This document shows, one piece after another, positions 35,531 to 44,842 of a DNA stretch of 64,000 nucleotides. The DNA lies in contig NZ_FNSO01000004.1 of assembly GCF_900105945.1 (NCBI RefSeq), positions 434,001 through 498,000 of the forward strand, read 5' to 3'. Both the position numbers and the translations under genes were made by a program. Every line of letters begins with the position of its first letter. Positions within the stretch are counted from its first letter, which is position 1. The notes below the pieces were generated by a model. The model ran no database searches, was not told the origin of the DNA, and saw nothing but the letters and a program-made list of their open reading frames with translations. The DNA is from Amycolatopsis tolypomycina. Lineage in GTDB: Bacteria > Actinomycetota > Actinomycetes > Mycobacteriales > Pseudonocardiaceae.

Positions 35531-35596
35531 GTGAACCGACGGCAAGAACGGCAAGACCGGAACCGATGCGGCGCGATCTCCTGCGCCGTTCGCTGA
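35531..35596 (+). CDS. Possible 21-codon small ORF with perfect ribosome binding site
   Basis: AAAGGAGGAG lies just upstream (spacing about 4-6) of GTG 35531 and is the strongest Shine-Dalgarno match in this region. The frame encodes a basic peptide, NRRQERQDRNRCGAISCAVR, then TGA 35594-35596. A TTGCCC...17...CATGCT pair 60 bases upstream could be a promoter. No homologue is known to me; it may be a leader peptide or a small protein. Confidence 0.35.
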   Translation: MNRRQERQDRNRCGAISCAVR

Positions 35597-35707
35597 ATTC
35601 CGTTTCTTTCCGAAGGCTCTTCGCGCCCACCCGCCGCTACCTTGGGTCGGCCGCGGCGAAGAGCGCGGTCTGCGCACGCCCGGGGAGGGGCGCGTGCAGG
35701 CCGCCCC

Positions 35708-35784
35708 GTCCCGGTAGCTCAGCAGGACAGAGCGCGGCGCTACGAACGCCGAGGTCCGAGGTTCGACTCCTCGCCGGGATGCCA
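35708..35784 (+). tRNA. tRNA-Arg (anticodon ACG)
   Basis: A full cloverleaf can be drawn: acceptor GTCCCGG/CCGGGAT (closing G-U), D stem GCTC/GAGC, anticodon stem CGGCG/CGCCG with loop CTACGAA (anticodon ACG at 35742-35744), T stem CGAGG/CCTCG with loop TTCGACT, discriminator G and an encoded CCA. A34 would be edited to inosine to read CGT, CGC and CGA codons. It sits between coxD and coxE on the coding strand; no integrated element adjoins it. Confidence 0.96.
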
Positions 35785-35818
35785 GCAGTGCCCCTGCGAA
35801 CAGGCGCACAATGGAGTC

Positions 35819-36931
35819 ATGACCACCGCCGCCGATCCCGTCGCCGGGTACGCCGGGTTCGCCGCCGCGCTGCGCGAAGCCGGTGTGGCCTGCGATGCGC
35901 GGCGCGTGCAGGCCTATCTCGCCGCCGTCGCGGAGATCGACGTCGCCGAGCCCGCGCAGCTCTACTGGGCCGGGCGGCTGACCCTCTGTTCCAGCCCCGA
36001 CGACCTTCCGTATTACGAAGAGGCCTTCAGCCAGTGGTTTTCGATCGAGACCACCACCCCGCGGCGCGCAAGAACCGCCGCGCCCCAGCAGGCGAGGATC
36101 GCCCCGCTGGGCGAGGCCGAAGGCGGGGACGCCGACGGCGGGGCGGGCCACGACCAGCTGAAAGTCGCGGCCAGCGCGCAGGAAGTGCTGCGGCACCGGG
36201 ATCTCGCCGAACTGACCACTGCCGAGCGTGAACACCTCCGCGAGCTGCTGGCCACGCTGAAACCCGCGCTCCCGCAGCGTGCGGCCGCCCGGCGGACGCC
36301 GGCGCGGCGCGGGCGGCTCGACCCGTCGCGCACGCTGCGCGCGATGCTGGCCGGCGGCGGCGAACCCCTGAAGCTCGTGCACGCCCGGCGCGGCCGCCGT
36401 CCGCGGCGGGTGGTGCTGCTCATCGACGTCTCCGGCTCGATGAGCCCGTACGCCGACGCCCTGCTGCGGTTCGCCCACGTCCTGACGCGGTCCGCGCCGC
36501 CGTCCGTCGAGGTGTTCACCCTCGGCACGCGGCTCACCCGCGTTTCGCGCCAGCTGCGGCAGCGCGACCCGGAACGCGCGATGCTCGCCGCGGGCTCGGC
36601 CGTGCCGGACTTCGCCGGCGGGACCCGGCTCGGCGAGACGCTCCAGGCGTTCCTCGACCGCTGGGGCCGGCGCGGTGTCGCGCGCCGCGCCGTCGTCACC
36701 GTGTTCTCCGACGGCTGGGAACGCGGCGACACCGGCCTGCTCGGCGAGCAGCTCGCGCGGCTGCGGCGGCTCGCGCACGCCGTGTTCTGGGTCAATCCGC
36801 ACGCCGGTCGTGCGGGGTACGCTCCGGTCCAGTCGGGCATCGTGGCCGCGCTGCCCCACATCGACCGGCTCCTGGCCGGGCACACCCTGGCCACCTTGGA
36901 ACGACTGCTCCGGGAGATTTCCGATGCGTGA
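35819..36931 (+). CDS. coxE: VWA-domain protein, CoxE-like
   Basis: 370 residues from ATG 35819; the open frame extends back through the tRNA and so must start here. The C-terminal half is a von Willebrand A domain with the MIDAS motif DVSGSMS (Asp203), preceded by an Arg-rich linker, and FSDGWERGD near the end of the domain. CoxE partners the AAA ATPase CoxD in maturation of the molybdenum hydroxylase. Overlaps the next gene. Confidence 0.88.
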   Translation: MTTAADPVAGYAGFAAALREAGVACDARRVQAYLAAVAEIDVAEPAQLYWAGRLTLCSSPDDLPYYEEAFSQWFSIETTTPRRARTAAPQQARIAPLGEAEGGDADGGAGHDQLKVAASAQEVLRHRDLAELTTAEREHLRELLATLKPALPQRAAARRTPARRGRLDPSRTLRAMLAGGGEPLKLVHARRGRRPRRVVLLIDVSGSMSPYADALLRFAHVLTRSAPPSVEVFTLGTRLTRVSRQLRQRDPERAMLAAGSAVPDFAGGTRLGETLQAFLDRWGRRGVARRAVVTVFSDGWERGDTGLLGEQLARLRRLAHAVFWVNPHAGRAGYAPVQSGIVAALPHIDRLLAGHTLATLERLLREISDA

Positions 36932-38036
36932 CGTACTGGACGACGTGTTCCGCCGCTGGTCCGCGGGGGAGACCGTCGGGCTCGGCACCGTGGTCGCCAC
37001 CTTCTCCTCGGCCCCGCGCGCGCCCGGCGCCGCGATGGTCGTGGCGCCGGACGGGACCGTGGCCGGCAGCGTGTCCGGCGGCTGCGTCGAAGGCGCGGTC
37101 TACGAACTCGCGCAGGAGGTCGTCGCCGAGCGCAAGCCGGTGCTGCAGCGCTACGGCGTCACCGACGACGACGCCTTCGCGGTCGGCCTGACCTGCGGCG
37201 GGATCATCGACATCTACGTCGAGCATGTCGACCGCGAGTCGATGCCGGAGCTCGGCGAGGTCGTCGAGTCGGTGCGCGGCGGGGAGCCGGTCGCGGTCGT
37301 CACGATCATCGAGCACGAACGCGAAGGCCTGGTCGGCGAGCACATGATCGTCTGGCCGGACCGCACCGCCGGCTCCCTCGGCTCGTCGCGGATGGACGAC
37401 GCGGTGGCCGACGACGCGCGCGGCCTGCTGGCCAGCGGCCGCACCGGCACCCTGCACTACGGCCCGGACGGGCAGCGCCGCGGCGAGGGGATGGCGGTGT
37501 TCGTCAACTCCTTCGAGCCGCCGCCCCGGCTGCTGGTCTTCGGCGCGATCGACTTCGCCGCCGCGATGGCGCGCATGGGCGCCTACCTCGGCTACCAGGT
37601 CACGGTGTGCGACGCGCGTCCCGTGTTCGCCACGACCAGCCGCTTCCCGGACGCGCACGACGTCGTCGTCGACTGGCCGCACCGCTACCTGAAGGCCGAG
37701 GCCGAGGCGGGGCGCATCGACCGGCGCACCGCGATCGCGGTGCTCACCCACGACCCGAAGTTCGACGTCCCCCTGCTGGAGGTCGCGCTGCGCCTGGACG
37801 TCGGCTACGTCGGCGCGATGGGGTCCCGCAAGACCCACGACGACCGCTTCGCCCGCCTGCGCGAAGCCGGGATCACCGAGGCGGAGCTGGACAGGCTGTC
37901 GTCGCCGATCGGCCTCGACCTCGGCGCGCGCACGCCGGAGGAGACGGCGGTGTCGATCGCGGCGGAGATCATCGCGCTGCGGTGGGGTGGCGGCGGCAAG
38001 CGCCTTGCCGAGCTCTCGGGACGCATTCACGGGTGA
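36924..38036 (+). CDS. XdhC/CoxI family molybdenum-enzyme maturation factor
   Basis: 370 residues; ATG 36924 overlaps the coxE end by 8 bases. N-terminal XdhC domain with [14 protein letters not shown] and [13 protein letters not shown] (the conserved Cys positions), and a C-terminal Rossmann-like domain ([36 protein letters not shown]). XdhC proteins bind and sulfurate the Mo cofactor before insertion into xanthine- or CO-dehydrogenase-type enzymes. In cox clusters it corresponds to CoxF/CoxI. Confidence 0.87.
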   Translation: MRDVLDDVFRRWSAGETVGLGTVVATFSSAPRAPGAAMVVAPDGTVAGSVSGGCVEGAVYELAQEVVAERKPVLQRYGVTDDDAFAVGLTCGGIIDIYVEHVDRESMPELGEVVESVRGGEPVAVVTIIEHEREGLVGEHMIVWPDRTAGSLGSSRMDDAVADDARGLLASGRTGTLHYGPDGQRRGEGMAVFVNSFEPPPRLLVFGAIDFAAAMARMGAYLGYQVTVCDARPVFATTSRFPDAHDVVVDWPHRYLKAEAEAGRIDRRTAIAVLTHDPKFDVPLLEVALRLDVGYVGAMGSRKTHDDRFARLREAGITEAELDRLSSPIGLDLGARTPEETAVSIAAEIIALRWGGGGKRLAELSGRIHG

Positions 38037-38239
38037 CTGATCCAGGTGGCCGACAAAGTTCACCCATCCGGAATTCCGCACCTACGGAGTTGTGCCGCGT
38101 CTCGATGCGCATCTGCGGAATCGGTAGTTGAACGTGTGACATCAGGTCTTGAAGGCGCGAAGGTCGCGTAGCACGCTCGGGTCTTGTGAGCCCGATCACT
38201 GTCGGGCAGGCCGTTCCCGAACCGGCTTTTGGAGGCCTG
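38037..38239 (+). promoter_or_regulatory. Control region upstream of coxSLMG
   Basis: This 203-bp gap contains a 10-bp palindrome CGGAATTCCG (38069-38078) and, overlapping it, an 8-bp inverted repeat ATTCCGCA (38073-38080) / TGCGGAAT (38114-38121) with arms 33 bases apart, a possible looped or paired operator. TTGAAC (38128-38133) and TTGAAG (38149-38154) are candidate -35 elements without a clear -10. No gene is visible. Confidence 0.38.
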
Positions 38240-38764
38240 ATGCGCATCACCGTCACCGTCGACGGGACGAAGTACACCGACGAAGTCGAACCCCGCACCC
38301 TCCTCGTGCACCACCTACGGGAAAAACTCGGGAAGGTCGGCACCGTCGTCGGCTGCGACACCAGCAACTGCGGCGCCTGCACCGTCCACCTCGACGGGCA
38401 CAGCGTGAAGTCCTGCTCCGTGCTGGCCGTGCAGGCCGACGGCTGCGAGGTCACCACCGTCGAAGGCCTCGCCCGCGACGGCAAGCTGCACCCGGTCCAG
38501 CAGGCGTTCCACGACAACCACGCCCTGCAGTGCGGGTTCTGCACCCCCGGCATGATCATGCAGTCGATCGACCTGCTGGCCGACAACCCGGACCCGGACG
38601 AGCAGGCCGTCCGCGAAGGCCTCGAGGGCAACCTCTGCCGCTGCACCGGCTACCAGAACATCGTCCGCGCGGTCCGCGACGCCGCCAAGCACATGAGCCC
38701 CGGCGCCGGCCCCGAAGCCGAGCGGATCGCCGAGAACAAGCACGTCGGCGTGGGTGGTGACTGA
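38240..38764 (+). CDS. coxS: 2Fe-2S small subunit of molybdenum hydroxylase (CoxS)
   Basis: 174 residues from ATG 38240 with GGAGG 4 bases upstream. Two [2Fe-2S] binding motifs: plant-ferredoxin-type [13 protein letters not shown]...SC, and the C-terminal helical CGFCTPG...CRCTGYQNI. It passes electrons from the Mo site to the flavin subunit. ATG of coxL overlaps its stop as TGATG. Confidence 0.93.
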   Translation: MRITVTVDGTKYTDEVEPRTLLVHHLREKLGKVGTVVGCDTSNCGACTVHLDGHSVKSCSVLAVQADGCEVTTVEGLARDGKLHPVQQAFHDNHALQCGFCTPGMIMQSIDLLADNPDPDEQAVREGLEGNLCRCTGYQNIVRAVRDAAKHMSPGAGPEAERIAENKHVGVGGD

Positions 38765-41205
38765 TGACCGCCACGATCGAACCGGAGGTCGGGAAGTCCC
38801 GCCGCCGCAAGGAGGACGAGCGGCTGATCACCGGCCGCACCCGCTGGACCGACAACATCACGTTGCCCGGCATGCTGCACCTGGCCGTCCTGCGCAGCCC
38901 GTACGCGCACGCGAAGATCGTCTCGATCGACACGTCGGCGGCGAAGAGCGCTCCCGGCGTCATCGCCGTCTACACCGCGGCGGACCTCGACCCGGACGCC
39001 GCGATCGGCATGCCCTGCGCGTGGCCGATCACGCCGGACATGAAGGCGCCGCGCCGCCCGGTGCTCGCCGCCGGCACGGTCAACTTCGCCGGTGAAGGCG
39101 TCGCGGTCGTCGTCGCCCGGTCGTCGGCCGAAGCGCACGACGCGCTCGAGGAGATCGACGTCGAGTACGACGAGCTGCCGGTGATCCTCGACATGGAAGC
39201 CGCGCTCGCCGACGGCGCCCCGCTGGTCCACGAGGACCTCGGCACCAACACGAACGCCGTCTGGAAGTTCGACTCCGCCGAGGCGGGCACCGGCGGCAAC
39301 GTCGAGGACGCGATCAGCTCGTCCGAGGTCGTGCTCAAGCGCCGCTTCCGCCAGCAGCGCCTGGTCCCGGCGTTCATGGAGCCGCGCGCCTGCGTCGTCG
39401 ATCCGACCGGCGCGCAGATCACCGTGTGGTCGGCCACGCAGGTGCCGCACATCCTGCGCGTGATGTCGGCGCTGACGCTCGGCATCCCCGAGCACAAGCT
39501 GCGCGTGATCGCCCCGGACGTCGGCGGCGGCTTCGGCGGCAAGATCGGCGTCCTGCCGGAAGAGATGATGGCGCTGCTGATCGCGCAGAAGCTCGGCAAG
39601 CCGGTCAAGTGGAACGAGACGCGGTCGGAAACCATGCTCGCCGCCCACCACGGCCGCGACCAGATCCAGGACATCACGATCTCGGCCACCCGCGACGGCC
39701 GGATCACCGGGCTCAAGGCCGAGCTGCTCGCCAACCTCGGTGCGTACAACGGCCTGGTCGGCCCGGGCGTGCCGATCCTCGGCGCGTTCATGTTCAACGC
39801 GATCTACAAGATCCCGGCGTACCACTTCGCGTGCACCAACGTGTACACGACAACGACGCTGACCGACGCCTACCGCGGCGCCGGCCGTCCGGAAGCGACG
39901 TTCGCGATCGAGCGGATCATGGACGAGCTCGCCGTCGAGCTCGGCATGGACCCCCTGGAACTGCGCGAGAAGAACTGGATCAAGCACGAGGAGTTCCCGT
40001 TCACCACGGTGTGCGGGCTGACCTACGACTCGGGCAACTACGAGGCCGCGACCGAGAAGGCCAAGCAGCTCTTCGACTACGACGGCCTGCGCGCCGAGCA
40101 GGACAAGCGCCGCAAGGCGGGCGACAAGGTCCAGCTCGGCATCGGCATCTCGACGTTCACCGAGATGTGCGGGCTCGCGCCGTCGCGGGTGCTCGGCTCG
40201 CTGGCCTACGGCGCCGGCGGCTGGGAGTACGCGTCGATCCGGATGCTCCCGACCGGCAAGGTCGAGGTCACCACGGGCGCGTCCGCGCACGGCCAGGGCC
40301 ACGAGACGGCGTGGAGCCAGATCGTCGCCGACCAGCTGGGCGTGCCGTTCGAGGACGTCGAGATCCTGCACGGCGACACGCAGTCCTCGCACAAGGGCCT
40401 GGACACCTACGGCTCGCGGTCGCTGGTCGTCGGCGGGATCGCCGTCGTCAAGGCCGCGGAGAAGGTGATCGCGAAGGCCAAGCCGATCGCGGCGCACCTG
40501 CTCGAATGCGCCGAGGACGACCTCGAGTTCACCGGCGGCAAGTTCACGGTGAAGGGCACCGACACGTCCACCACGATGGGTGACGTCGCGCTCGCGACGT
40601 TCTTCGCGCACAACCTGCCCGACGGGATCGAGCCGTCGCTCGACTCGGACGCCACCTTCGACCCGGAGAACTTCTCGTTCCCGCACGGCACGCACCTGTG
40701 CGCCGCCGAGGTGGACACCGAGACGGGCCGGATCAAGCTGCGTTCGTACGTCTGCGTCGACGACGTCGGCGTCGCGGTGAACCCGCTGATCGTCGAGGGC
40801 CAGGTGCACGGCGGGCTCGCGCAGGGCATCGCGCAGGCGCTGTTCGAGGGCACGGAACACGACGAGAGCGGCACGCTCACCACGGGCACGTTCGCCGACT
40901 ACCTGCTGCCGTCGGCGGCCGACCTGCCGTCGTTCACCACCGACCGCACGGAAACCCCGTCGACGACCAACCCGCTGGGCGCCAAGGGCGTCGGCGAGGC
41001 AGGCACGATCGCGTCCACCCCGGCCGTGGTCAACGCGGTGATCGACGCGGTGCGCCCCTTCGGCGTGAACGACATCGAGATGCCGTTGACGCCGATGCGG
41101 GTGTGGCACGCCATCCAGCACGGCACCACCGACGCGGGCGGCCCCGGCCGCGACGAAGCCGGCGGTGGACTCGGTTCGATCGACGCCACCGGAGGTGCGC
41201 AGTGA
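38764..41205 (+). CDS. coxL: Molybdopterin large subunit, form II CO-dehydrogenase-like (CoxL)
   Basis: 813 residues, the size of CoxL. Mo-cofactor segments include [25 protein letters not shown] and [13 protein letters not shown] with the conserved Glu near the C-terminus. The active-site loop at Tyr370-Arg375 reads AYRGAGR, diagnostic of form II enzymes; form I CO dehydrogenases have AYRCSFR with the copper-binding Cys. Form II enzymes have been seen in many soil bacteria, but CO oxidation is not proven for most; the true substrate may be another aldehyde or heterocycle. Confidence 0.9.
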   Translation: MTATIEPEVGKSRRRKEDERLITGRTRWTDNITLPGMLHLAVLRSPYAHAKIVSIDTSAAKSAPGVIAVYTAADLDPDAAIGMPCAWPITPDMKAPRRPVLAAGTVNFAGEGVAVVVARSSAEAHDALEEIDVEYDELPVILDMEAALADGAPLVHEDLGTNTNAVWKFDSAEAGTGGNVEDAISSSEVVLKRRFRQQRLVPAFMEPRACVVDPTGAQITVWSATQVPHILRVMSALTLGIPEHKLRVIAPDVGGGFGGKIGVLPEEMMALLIAQKLGKPVKWNETRSETMLAAHHGRDQIQDITISATRDGRITGLKAELLANLGAYNGLVGPGVPILGAFMFNAIYKIPAYHFACTNVYTTTTLTDAYRGAGRPEATFAIERIMDELAVELGMDPLELREKNWIKHEEFPFTTVCGLTYDSGNYEAATEKAKQLFDYDGLRAEQDKRRKAGDKVQLGIGISTFTEMCGLAPSRVLGSLAYGAGGWEYASIRMLPTGKVEVTTGASAHGQGHETAWSQIVADQLGVPFEDVEILHGDTQSSHKGLDTYGSRSLVVGGIAVVKAAEKVIAKAKPIAAHLLECAEDDLEFTGGKFTVKGTDTSTTMGDVALATFFAHNLPDGIEPSLDSDATFDPENFSFPHGTHLCAAEVDTETGRIKLRSYVCVDDVGVAVNPLIVEGQVHGGLAQGIAQALFEGTEHDESGTLTTGTFADYLLPSAADLPSFTTDRTETPSTTNPLGAKGVGEAGTIASTPAVVNAVIDAVRPFGVNDIEMPLTPMRVWHAIQHGTTDAGGPGRDEAGGGLGSIDATGGAQ

Positions 41206-42056
41206 TCCCGGCTCCCTTCGACTACGTCCGCCCGTCCACAGTGGACGAGGCGGTCCAGGCACTGGCGGCGGCGGGCGAGGACGCCAAGGTGCTGGCCGGC
41301 GGCCAGAGCCTGCTGCCGGTGCTGCGGATGCGCCTCGCGGCGCCGACGACGCTGATCGACCTCGGCCGGATCCCGGAGCTGCGCGGCGTCCGCGAAGAGG
41401 GCGACTCCCTCGTGATCGGCGCGATGACCACGCACTACGACGTCCAGCGGGACGCGTTGGTGGCTTCGCACGCGGCGCTGCTCAAAGAGGCGACGGACAC
41501 GGTGGCCGACCCCCAGATCCGCCACCGCGGGACGTTGGGTGGCGCGATCGCCCACGCCGACCCGGCCGGCGACCTGCTGGCACCGGTGCTCGCGCTGGAC
41601 GCGTCGCTGGTGGTCGCCGGGCCGTCGGGGCGCCGGACGGTCCCGGCCGCGGACTTCTTCCGCGACCTGTTCACCACCGCGTTGGCGCCGGACGAGCTGC
41701 TGGTCGAGGTCCGCATCCCCCAGCACACGGGGTGGCGGGCGCACTACGAGAAGTTCAACCGCGTCGCCCAGGCGTGGTCGATGGTCGCGGTCGCGGTGAC
41801 GGTGCGTACGGAAGCGGGGGTCATCGAGGAAGCCCGGGTGGCGCTGACGAACATGGGCTCGACCCCGGTCCGCGCCGCCGGAGTGGAGGCGGCCCTGGTC
41901 GGCGTCCAGGCCTCGGCGGACGCGATCGCCGCGGCGGCATCGCACGCCGCGGAGGGCACGAATCCGCCGGTCGACGGCAACGCCGACGTCGAATACCGCC
42001 GTCACCTCGCCAAGGTGCTGACGGGCCGCGCAATAGCGGCGGCGGCCGGGGCCTGA
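41202..42056 (+). CDS. coxM: FAD-binding medium subunit (CoxM)
   Basis: 284 residues from GTG 41202 (GTGA overlap; GGAGG 6 bases upstream). FAD pyrophosphate-binding AGGQSLLPVLRMRLA near residue 32-46 and RHRGTLGGAIAHADPAGD at about 105-122. It accepts electrons from CoxS. Contains a GTCCACAGTGGAC word at 41234-41246 encoding STVD. Confidence 0.92.
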   Translation: MIPAPFDYVRPSTVDEAVQALAAAGEDAKVLAGGQSLLPVLRMRLAAPTTLIDLGRIPELRGVREEGDSLVIGAMTTHYDVQRDALVASHAALLKEATDTVADPQIRHRGTLGGAIAHADPAGDLLAPVLALDASLVVAGPSGRRTVPAADFFRDLFTTALAPDELLVEVRIPQHTGWRAHYEKFNRVAQAWSMVAVAVTVRTEAGVIEEARVALTNMGSTPVRAAGVEAALVGVQASADAIAAAASHAAEGTNPPVDGNADVEYRRHLAKVLTGRAIAAAAGA

Positions 42057-42140
42057 GCACGGTTCGCCACCCTGGCCGCCGGTGCCGCGGCGGCTAGGGT
42101 GGGGACCGGACCCGTCCGTTTTCAGGAAGGAGGTCGGCCC

Positions 42141-43052
42141 GTGCGGCTCGACCACGAATTCACCGTCCCGGCACCGATCGGCGAGGTCTGGCAGGCGGTC
42201 GTCGACCCCGAGCGCGTCGCCCCGTGCATGCCGGGCGCGACGCTGACCAAGGTCGAAGGAGACAGGTTCAGCGGCACGGTGAAGGTCAAGCTGGGGCCGA
42301 TTTCGTTGCTGTACAAGGGAAATGGTGAGTTCCTCGAGAAGGACGAAGCCGCCCGCAAGGTGACGATCAAGGCATCGGGCAAGGACTCCCGCGGAGCAGG
42401 CACGGCGGCGGCAACGGTGACATTGACGTTGACGGAGACCGACGGCGCAACCCACGGAAAGGTGGCAACCGACCTCGCGATCACGGGCAAGCCGGCCCAG
42501 TTCGGCCGCGGGTTGATCAGCGAGGTGGGCGGCAAGATCCTCGACACGTTCGCGGGCTGCCTCTCGGGCAAGCTGGCCCCGGCCGAGGGCGCGGCACCGG
42601 CTGCGTCGACACCGGCCGCTTCGGTTGCTTCGACACCGGCTGCTTCGACACCGGCTGCCTCGGCTTCGGCCGCTGCGGCTGCTTCGGCGGCGACCGCCCC
42701 GGCCGAGTCCGCGGCGGCTGCGGCCTCCGCGGCGCCGGCAGCCGAACCCGCGGCCAAGCCGGCCCCGGACCAGGCAGCACAGCCGACCGAGCCGACGGCA
42801 ACATCCGAGCCGCCGGCCAAGCCCCAGCCGACGGTGAAGCCGGCCCCGACGACAGCGGACATCAACACGGACCCGAAGCCCAAGCAGGCGGACCGCCCGG
42901 CATTGCACAGCGTCCCGGCACCCCCGGAGACAGAGGCGATCGACCTCCTCGACTACGCGGGCAAGTCGGTCCTCAAGCGGCTGGCCCCGGTGATCGCGGT
43001 GATCGCGGCGGTCGCCGGCGTGGTGGCGATCGTGCGGGCCTTGCGCAAGTGA
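42141..43052 (+). CDS. coxG: CoxG-like SRPBCC protein with Ala/Pro-rich linker and membrane anchor
   Basis: 303 residues from GTG 42141 (AAGGAGG 7 bases upstream). Residues 1-150 are an SRPBCC/CoxG domain (FTVPAPIGEVWQAVVDPERVAPCMPGA, GRGLISEVGGKILDTFAGCL). Residues about 150-255 are an Ala/Pro/Ser/Thr-rich low-complexity linker, and the C-terminus has one hydrophobic helix (APVIAVIAAVAGVVAIVRAL) flanked by basic residues. CoxG recruits CO dehydrogenase to the inner face of the membrane; the linker would act as a tether. Confidence 0.85.
   Translation: MRLDHEFTVPAPIGEVWQAVVDPERVAPCMPGATLTKVEGDRFSGTVKVKLGPISLLYKGNGEFLEKDEAARKVTIKASGKDSRGAGTAAATVTLTLTETDGATHGKVATDLAITGKPAQFGRGLISEVGGKILDTFAGCLSGKLAPAEGAAPAASTPAASVASTPAASTPAASASAAAAASAATAPAESAAAAASAAPAAEPAAKPAPDQAAQPTEPTATSEPPAKPQPTVKPAPTTADINTDPKPKQADRPALHSVPAPPETEAIDLLDYAGKSVLKRLAPVIAVIAAVAGVVAIVRALRK
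42599..42665 (+). repeat. Short tandem repeats inside coxG linker
   Basis: GCTTCGACACCGGCTGC-type units of 15-18 bases recur three to four times in the coding sequence of the CoxG linker, giving repeated TPAAS steps. They keep frame (multiples of three), so linker length could vary between strains. Confidence 0.55.
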
Positions 43053-43394
43053 GTGGTCCGGTCTGCGTGATCGGCTGGTGAGTTGCGGGCTGTGCCCGTG
43101 GGCGTGTGGTCAAGCGGTCCGCCGGTGGGTTGCGGAGGTGGGCCGGGGCGGCGACTTCGCCTGGGCCGGCCGGGTGGGCTCGTCGGTGATCCTCCCGTGT
43201 GTTGCTGAGCTGCGTTGATCTACCCTGCGCGGGTCTTCGAGCAGGACACATGCCCGCAATTCCCCCGGACCGGCGACGCGGCTCGTTGGAACGGCTACGC
43301 TGGGCTACCTGGTCGGCCGAACTTTGCGCAAGGGGTACGTCACGATGCCGGTTCGTCACGTCTGTGGCCTCGGCTCTTGAGAGCCCAGGCCGCC
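43053..43394 (+). promoter_or_regulatory. 342-bp gap before the GGDEF gene with possible leader ORF
   Basis: No full gene is visible. TACGCT at about 43297 is a possible -10. Downstream, AAGGGG precedes ATG 43345, which opens an 11-codon frame (PVRHVCGLGS) ending at TGA 43378-43380; that stop overlaps a TTG (43377) in the GGDEF frame, so the short frame could couple translation. The GC-rich stretch at 43080-43190 shows no coding pattern. Confidence 0.3.
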
Positions 43395-44672
43395 GTGCGC
43401 CGGGATGCGCTTTCCACCTGGGCGGGCTGGCCTGCACGATGGGCGATGTGGGGCGGGGGTGCGAAGACCCGCTGGATCGCCTATGCCCTCGGCTGTGAAC
43501 TGCTCGCCGTCGTCGCGACCGGGGCCGCGCTCGCCACCGGGTTCGGGGGGCCTGTGCGTCCGGGGTGGTTCGCCGCGCTGGTGGCGCTCGGGGTCGTTCA
43601 GGCCGAGATGTCGCGCCGGATCGAGCGGTTGCGTCGGTGGATGAGCGGGCAGACGCACATCAACGTCACCTCCGTCTGGTACCTCGCCGGTGTCGTGCTG
43701 CTGCCGCCGGCTTGGGTGGCGCTGCTCGCCGTCGTGCTCTATGCCCACCTGTGGGTGCGCGTGTGGCGGCAGGTCCGTACGCGGCCCGCGCACCGTTTCG
43801 TCGCGAGCACGGCCTGGGCGATGCTCTCCTGTTTCGCTGCTTCCTCCGTTCTCGCCGTCCTCGGCCTGCACGGAACGCCGTTGCAGTCACCGCGCGGGTT
43901 GTTGGCTCTCTGCCTGGCCGCCGCGGTGTTCGAGCTGGTGAACGTCGGCCTCGTGGCGGCCGGGATCTACCTGTACACCAGCCAGCGCTCGGCGGCCGAC
44001 CTGGTCGGTACCTGGGAGGACAACGCGTTCGAGCTCGCCACCCTCTGCCTCGGCGGGCTCGCCGCCCTCGCCCTGGTCGAACAGCCGGTGCTGGTGGTGT
44101 TCGTCGTCGCGCCGTTGTTGCTGCTCCACCGCTACCTGCTGCTGAAACAGCAGCTGCAGGTCGCGGCCGTCACCGACGAGAAGACCGGCCTGCTCAACAC
44201 CGCGGGCTGGCACGAATCCGCGGTGCGCGAGCACGCCCGCGCCCAGCGCCGCGGCCCCGGTGCCGGCTTCGCCGTGCTGATGATCGACCTCGACCACTTC
44301 AAGCGGATCAACGACACCTACGGCCACCTGACCGGGGACGACGTGCTGGCCGCGGTCGCCGTGGCGATCTCCGGCGCGGTGCGCCAGGGCGACACCGTGG
44401 GCCGGTTCGGCGGTGAGGAGTTCGTCGTGCTGCTGCCGGGCATCGGCCGCGCGGACGTGCTCGCCATCGCCGAACGGGTGCGGGTGGCGGTGGGCGAGCT
44501 GAACGTCGTGATCTCGACGGGCAGCGGCACCGTGCGCGTGAACGGCCTCTCGGTGTCGATCGGCGTCGCGCGTCACCCGGATGCGGGCCCTGCCCTCGAC
44601 GACGTTCTCCGCACCGCCGACGCCGCGCTGTACCGGGCCAAGGAGGCCGGCCGGAACCGGGTGGCGGTGTAG
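43395..44672 (+). CDS. Membrane-bound diguanylate cyclase (GGDEF)
   Basis: 425 residues from GTG 43395; residues upstream of it do not look like protein, though a TTG at 43377 is possible. About six hydrophobic helices (VVATGAALATGF through VFVVAPLLLLHRYLLL) are followed by a GGDEF domain: AVTDEKTGLLN, IDLDHFKRINDTYGH, active site RFGGEEF, and SIGVA. An inhibitory RxxD is not obvious at the expected distance. It should make cyclic di-GMP at the membrane. Confidence 0.85.
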   Translation: MRRDALSTWAGWPARWAMWGGGAKTRWIAYALGCELLAVVATGAALATGFGGPVRPGWFAALVALGVVQAEMSRRIERLRRWMSGQTHINVTSVWYLAGVVLLPPAWVALLAVVLYAHLWVRVWRQVRTRPAHRFVASTAWAMLSCFAASSVLAVLGLHGTPLQSPRGLLALCLAAAVFELVNVGLVAAGIYLYTSQRSAADLVGTWEDNAFELATLCLGGLAALALVEQPVLVVFVVAPLLLLHRYLLLKQQLQVAAVTDEKTGLLNTAGWHESAVREHARAQRRGPGAGFAVLMIDLDHFKRINDTYGHLTGDDVLAAVAVAISGAVRQGDTVGRFGGEEFVVLLPGIGRADVLAIAERVRVAVGELNVVISTGSGTVRVNGLSVSIGVARHPDAGPALDDVLRTADAALYRAKEAGRNRVAV

Positions 44673-44842
44673 GGGCGTGGCCGGGTGGCGAGGTGTGCCG
44701 CCGCGGTGGTGGTGTGCGGGGTTGTGCCGGGTCGGGGGCCGGCCGTAAGGCGGTCGCCGGGGGCGCCGCGGTAGGCCGCCATACGCAGGCCGCTGTGACG
44801 CATCGCGCGAAATATGCCGCCGTGCCTGCCGTTGCATCTGGT

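Noticed and set aside
35708..35784. tRNA-Arg as an attachment site for a genomic island
   Set aside because: No integrase, no duplicated 3' tRNA segment and the flanking genes are all members of the cox cluster.
43215..43394. 60-residue N-terminal extension of the GGDEF protein from TTG 43215
   Set aside because: The predicted extension has no protein-like pattern and no ribosome binding site; promoter-like sequence lies within it.
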